Below are positions 6,796-8,297 of a stretch of 8,297 nt of DNA, piece by piece; position 1 is the stretch's first letter; each line of letters begins with the position of its first letter. Made by a program: the position numbers and the translations under genes. The DNA lies in NCBI GenBank assembly GCA_002307215.1, contig DBTU01000038.1, positions 1-8,297 of the forward strand, read 5' to 3'. The notes under the pieces were generated by a model. It ran no database searches. It had not been told where the DNA came from and was given only the letters and a program-made list of their open reading frames with translations. The stretch comes from Lachnoclostridium sp. UBA1308. GTDB lineage: Bacteria; Bacillota; Clostridia; Lachnospirales; Lachnospiraceae.

Positions 6796-7491
6796 ATGAA
6801 TTGGTTGCTGTTAGTTGTAATAATTATTCTCGTTGTAAATGCTTTAATTGGTTTGAAGGCAGGTTTTATTAAGACTGCATTTTCGCTTTTATCCATGATA
6901 ATTGCGCTTGTATTGACGTTATGGATTAGTCCATATGCTAATAATTATATGCGTGGAAATGATAAAATCTGTGATTATGTTAGCACCAGAGTCGAGAAGA
7001 TTCTCCCTATGATAGAAGAAAAAGCAGATAAAAAGGCGCAGGAATCAGTAATAGATAAAATGTCTCTGCCCAAGTCTATTAAGAGTTCCCTGCTGAAGAA
7101 CAACAATGCAGAGGCGTATAAGAAGCTTTCGGTTAACAGCTTTAAGGATTATATGAGAAGTTATTTGACCGGTATTATTCTTAATGCACTTGCGTTTTGC
7201 ATAACCTTCATTGTACTGTTAATTCTTTTGTGGATTCTTAGTTTTGCGCTGAATATCATCAGTAAATTACCGCTATTGAATCAAATAAATAAAATGGCGG
7301 GTCTATTGGTAGGACTGGTACACGGATTGGTTGTGGTATGGCTTTTGTTTATCCTGCTTACGGTATTTGGGAGCAGTGCATGGGGGCAGAAGGCGATGGA
7401 AATGATAGGAAATGACAGCATTCTGAGCCTGATTTATAATAATAACTTTATTCTGAAATTTATAACCAGCGCATCTAAAATGTTGAAATAG
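6796..7491 (+). CDS. CvpA family membrane protein
   Basis: The protein has 231 residues. Four hydrophobic regions are seen at about 3-20, 25-45, 124-155 and 168-190, in the pattern of the CvpA family (named for a protein needed for colicin V production in E. coli). The conserved N-terminal GLKAGFIKTAFS (19-30) and the later KLPLLNQINKMAGLLVGLVHG (157-177) match the family well. An extended charged loop (about 50-120) between helices 2 and 3 is longer than in the E. coli protein, as is common in Firmicutes. The exact function in Firmicutes is unclear; envelope homeostasis is a common suggestion. The ribosome site AAAGAAAGG lies about 12 bases before the ATG, rather far. The stop TAG ends with the first base of repeat copy 2. 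Confidence 0.85.
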   Translation: MNWLLLVVIIILVVNALIGLKAGFIKTAFSLLSMIIALVLTLWISPYANNYMRGNDKICDYVSTRVEKILPMIEEKADKKAQESVIDKMSLPKSIKSSLLKNNNAEAYKKLSVNSFKDYMRSYLTGIILNALAFCITFIVLLILLWILSFALNIISKLPLLNQINKMAGLLVGLVHGLVVVWLLFILLTVFGSSAWGQKAMEMIGNDSILSLIYNNNFILKFITSASKMLK

Positions 7492-7547
7492 ATTAATGTG
7501 AATTATTGAAAAGCATAATTCACACTTAGAAGTTTGAGCCTGCGTAA
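7491..7547 (+). repeat. 57-bp hairpin repeat, copy 2, abutting the cvpA stop codon
   Basis: This is the second copy of the unit at 6550-6606, differing at three positions, all between the hairpin and the 3' end. The same 10-bp stem lies at 7497-7506 and 7515-7524. Its first base G completes the TAG stop of cvpA. As with copy 1, it is in the same orientation and placed exactly at a gene end. Confidence 0.85.
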
Positions 7548-7641
7548 TCCTCGGCCCAAACTAATTCGAAGGGTAGGCATGTTAGTATATACATACATAT
7601 TGTCTGGTCATGATACAAGGCATGAATTTCTACAGAGTAGT

Positions 7642-7690
7642 GAGTGGTCATTTATTAACGGGAACCCCCGTTAAAATGACCACTCTTTTT
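7642..7690 (+). terminator. Intrinsic terminator downstream of cvpA
   Basis: GAGTGGTCATT (7642-7652) pairs with AATGACCACTC (7675-7685). After a two-base bulge, TTAACGGG (7655-7662) pairs with CCCGTTAA (7667-7674) around a four-base loop, giving 19 pairs. TTTTT follows directly at 7686-7690. The T-tract is interrupted by element E2, and the sequence after E2 (7891 onward) resumes with CTCTTTTTTC, so the original T-tract was probably longer. Confidence 0.92.
7683..7690 (+). repeat. Left 8-bp direct repeat flanking element E2
   Basis: CTCTTTTT here is repeated at 7891-7898 immediately outside the other end of the element, as expected of a target-site duplication. The low complexity of the T-run means some of the match could be chance. 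Confidence 0.6.
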
Positions 7691-7890
7691 GTTACAGTTC
7701 AACCTAGCAAGGATAGTGACAAGACTGGGAAAGAAATGTTTCCATATAGGAGCCGCTTTCGCTAAGTTGCATTACGTAGCGGTACATAAGGCTCTAAAGG
7801 ACAGAGCCAAAGTACCGACGAATGCAAATACTCCTATATGGAAATCATTTTTTCCCAGTCCGGATATATCTTTGAAGGTGGAACTGTGAC
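7691..7890 (+). mobile_element. Complete 200-bp inverted-repeat element (E2), MITE-like, with rod-like fold
   Basis: The ends GTTACAGTTCAACCT (7691-7705) and AGGTGGAACTGTGAC (7876-7890) are inverted repeats matching at 13 of 15 bases. An 8-bp direct repeat lies outside both ends. Inside, 7723-7752 pairs with 7831-7860 (29 pairs, two single bulges). Nested within are TTGCATT/AATGCAA (7767-7773, 7821-7827), CGGTAC/GTACCG (7780-7785, 7812-7817) and GGCTCT/AGAGCC (7790-7795, 7803-7808). It has no convincing gene: the open frame crossing it is an artefact of the palindrome. The match to E1 at the other end of the window shows a dispersed family. The element could be a non-autonomous transposon moved by an unseen transposase. 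A structured RNA is the alternative, but no promoter was seen immediately before it. Confidence 0.75.
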
Positions 7891-7898
7891 CTCTTTTT
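7891..7898 (+). repeat. Right 8-bp direct repeat flanking element E2
   Basis: CTCTTTTT matches 7683-7690. Removing the element and one copy restores a terminator stem followed by TTTTTTCTTTG, a better T-tract than the one now present. Confidence 0.6.
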
Positions 7899-8007
7899 TC
7901 TTTGTTACGTATGTGGTTACAGAGTGAATTATATAGCTGGTTTAGTGCATTTATATGGACACTTTAATACAGGCAGAAATTGGTAATAAAAAAGTTTTGA
8001 AAAGTGG

Positions 8008-8036
8008 TTGACTTTATCTTGGCTAGATGATATACT
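8008..8036 (+). promoter_or_regulatory. Strong rRNA-type sigma-A promoter (P1)
   Basis: TTGACT (8008-8013) and TATACT (8031-8036) are separated by exactly 17 bases. The A/T-rich run at about 7984-8003 (TAATAAAAAAGTTTTGAAAA) is placed like an UP element. The downstream sequence resembles a clostridial rRNA leader, so this is most likely the first promoter of an rRNA operon whose genes lie beyond the window. The 7899-8007 stretch upstream shows no gene. Confidence 0.8.
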
Positions 8037-8228
8037 TCTCCTTGCTGACGCGCCGAACTGGTAACGAAAGCAAAAAACAAAACCCCGTAAAGCCTTATAA
8101 ATCAAGCAATACGGAAAATCGAACCTTGATAATTGAACAGTAAAACAACCCTGAAAATTCTAAAAAACTTGGTAAGTTTGATAGGGACTTTGGTTTCTTG
8201 AAAACACCAAAAAAATGATTTTTCATTC

Positions 8229-8278
8229 AAGTATTAACAAGCCCTACAGAGTGTAAGCTCTCGGGTAAAGTAATACTT
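8229..8278 (+). other. Leader hairpin with 8-bp outer stem
   Basis: AAGTATTA (8229-8236) pairs perfectly with TAATACTT (8271-8278). Inside, CCC/GGG (8242-8244, 8263-8265) and AGAG/CTCT (8248-8251, 8258-8261) close a six-base loop. No T-tract follows. It may be a processing or antitermination structure; the role is unknown. Confidence 0.5.
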
Positions 8279-8290
8279 AACGAACCGTAT

Positions 8291-8296
8291 TTGACA
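8291..8296 (+). promoter_or_regulatory. Consensus -35 hexamer of a possible second promoter (P2)
   Basis: A perfect TTGACA lies one base from the window edge. Tandem promoters are usual before rRNA operons, so this may be P2; its -10 element would lie outside the window. Confidence 0.4.
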
Positions 8297-8297
8297 T

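Larger units (their letters stand above)
8043..8297 (+). other. Probable rRNA operon leader (runs off the window)
   Basis: No gene is visible in either strand. Seen are a stem-loop CCGTA/TACGG (8085-8089, 8110-8114), a boxA-like antitermination segment CCTTGATAATTGAACAGTA (8124-8142) similar to those before clostridial rRNA genes, and a long hairpin at 8229-8278. The start of 16S rRNA is not reached. A tRNA operon leader is a less likely alternative. Confidence 0.6.

Noticed and set aside
7689..7889. 66-codon open frame with a TTG start across element E2
   Set aside because: It lies entirely within a self-complementary element, has no ribosome binding site, and starts in the terminator T-tract.
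7691..7890. 6S RNA or other known housekeeping RNA
   Set aside because: The shape is superficially similar, but there is no adjoining promoter, the arm is too perfectly paired, and terminal inverted repeats with a direct duplication plus a second diverged copy favour a mobile element. I recognised no 4.5S, tmRNA or RNase P signature.
1..8297. CRISPR arrays, tRNA genes, phage or toxin-antitoxin genes
   Set aside because: No regularly spaced repeats, no cloverleaf, and no protein resembling these systems was found on either strand.

Overview
The window (8.3 kb, AT-rich, strong AGGAGG-type ribosome binding sites) looks like chromosomal DNA of a spore-forming low-GC Clostridia, most likely Lachnospiraceae. 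The reasons are separate secD and secF genes, a YyaC-type spore protease-like gene, a DUF5711-type propeller protein, a CvpA-family membrane protein and a clostridial-style rRNA-type promoter and leader. Species cannot be fixed from the sequence alone.

Layout: 1-88 is one end of a dispersed structured element (copy E1, minus orientation, cut by the window edge). 209-637 encodes a small two-helix membrane protein of unknown function. It is followed on the same strand by the overlapping pair secD (691-1968) and secF (1958-2953), which encode the SecDF accessory subunits of the Sec translocase, and by a strong terminator. yyaC (3003-3584) converges from the minus strand. A divergent gene (3847-5187, probable TTG start) encodes a cytoplasmic JAMM/MPN-like domain that has lost its metal-binding histidines, one membrane helix, an acidic linker and a C-terminal LysM domain. 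Next come a DUF5711-like membrane-anchored beta-propeller protein (5380-6555) and a CvpA-family protein (6796-7491). The last 800 bases contain no convincing gene: they hold a repeat copy, a terminator, a complete 200-bp inverted-repeat element (copy E2) and an rRNA-type promoter and leader that runs off the window.

The coding genes are mostly envelope, secretion and sporulation housekeeping functions. The most unusual content is non-coding. (1) A diverged element family is present at both ends of the window in opposite orientations. Copy E2 has 15-bp imperfect terminal inverted repeats, an 8-bp direct repeat at its borders and a nearly complete rod-like fold with a 29-bp arm, and it appears to have inserted into the T-tract of an intrinsic terminator. 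(2) A separate 57-bp hairpin repeat occurs exactly at the 3' ends of the DUF5711-like and cvpA genes, contributing all or part of their stop codons. (3) Several strong inverted repeats lie at gene ends, including in the coding tail of the first gene.
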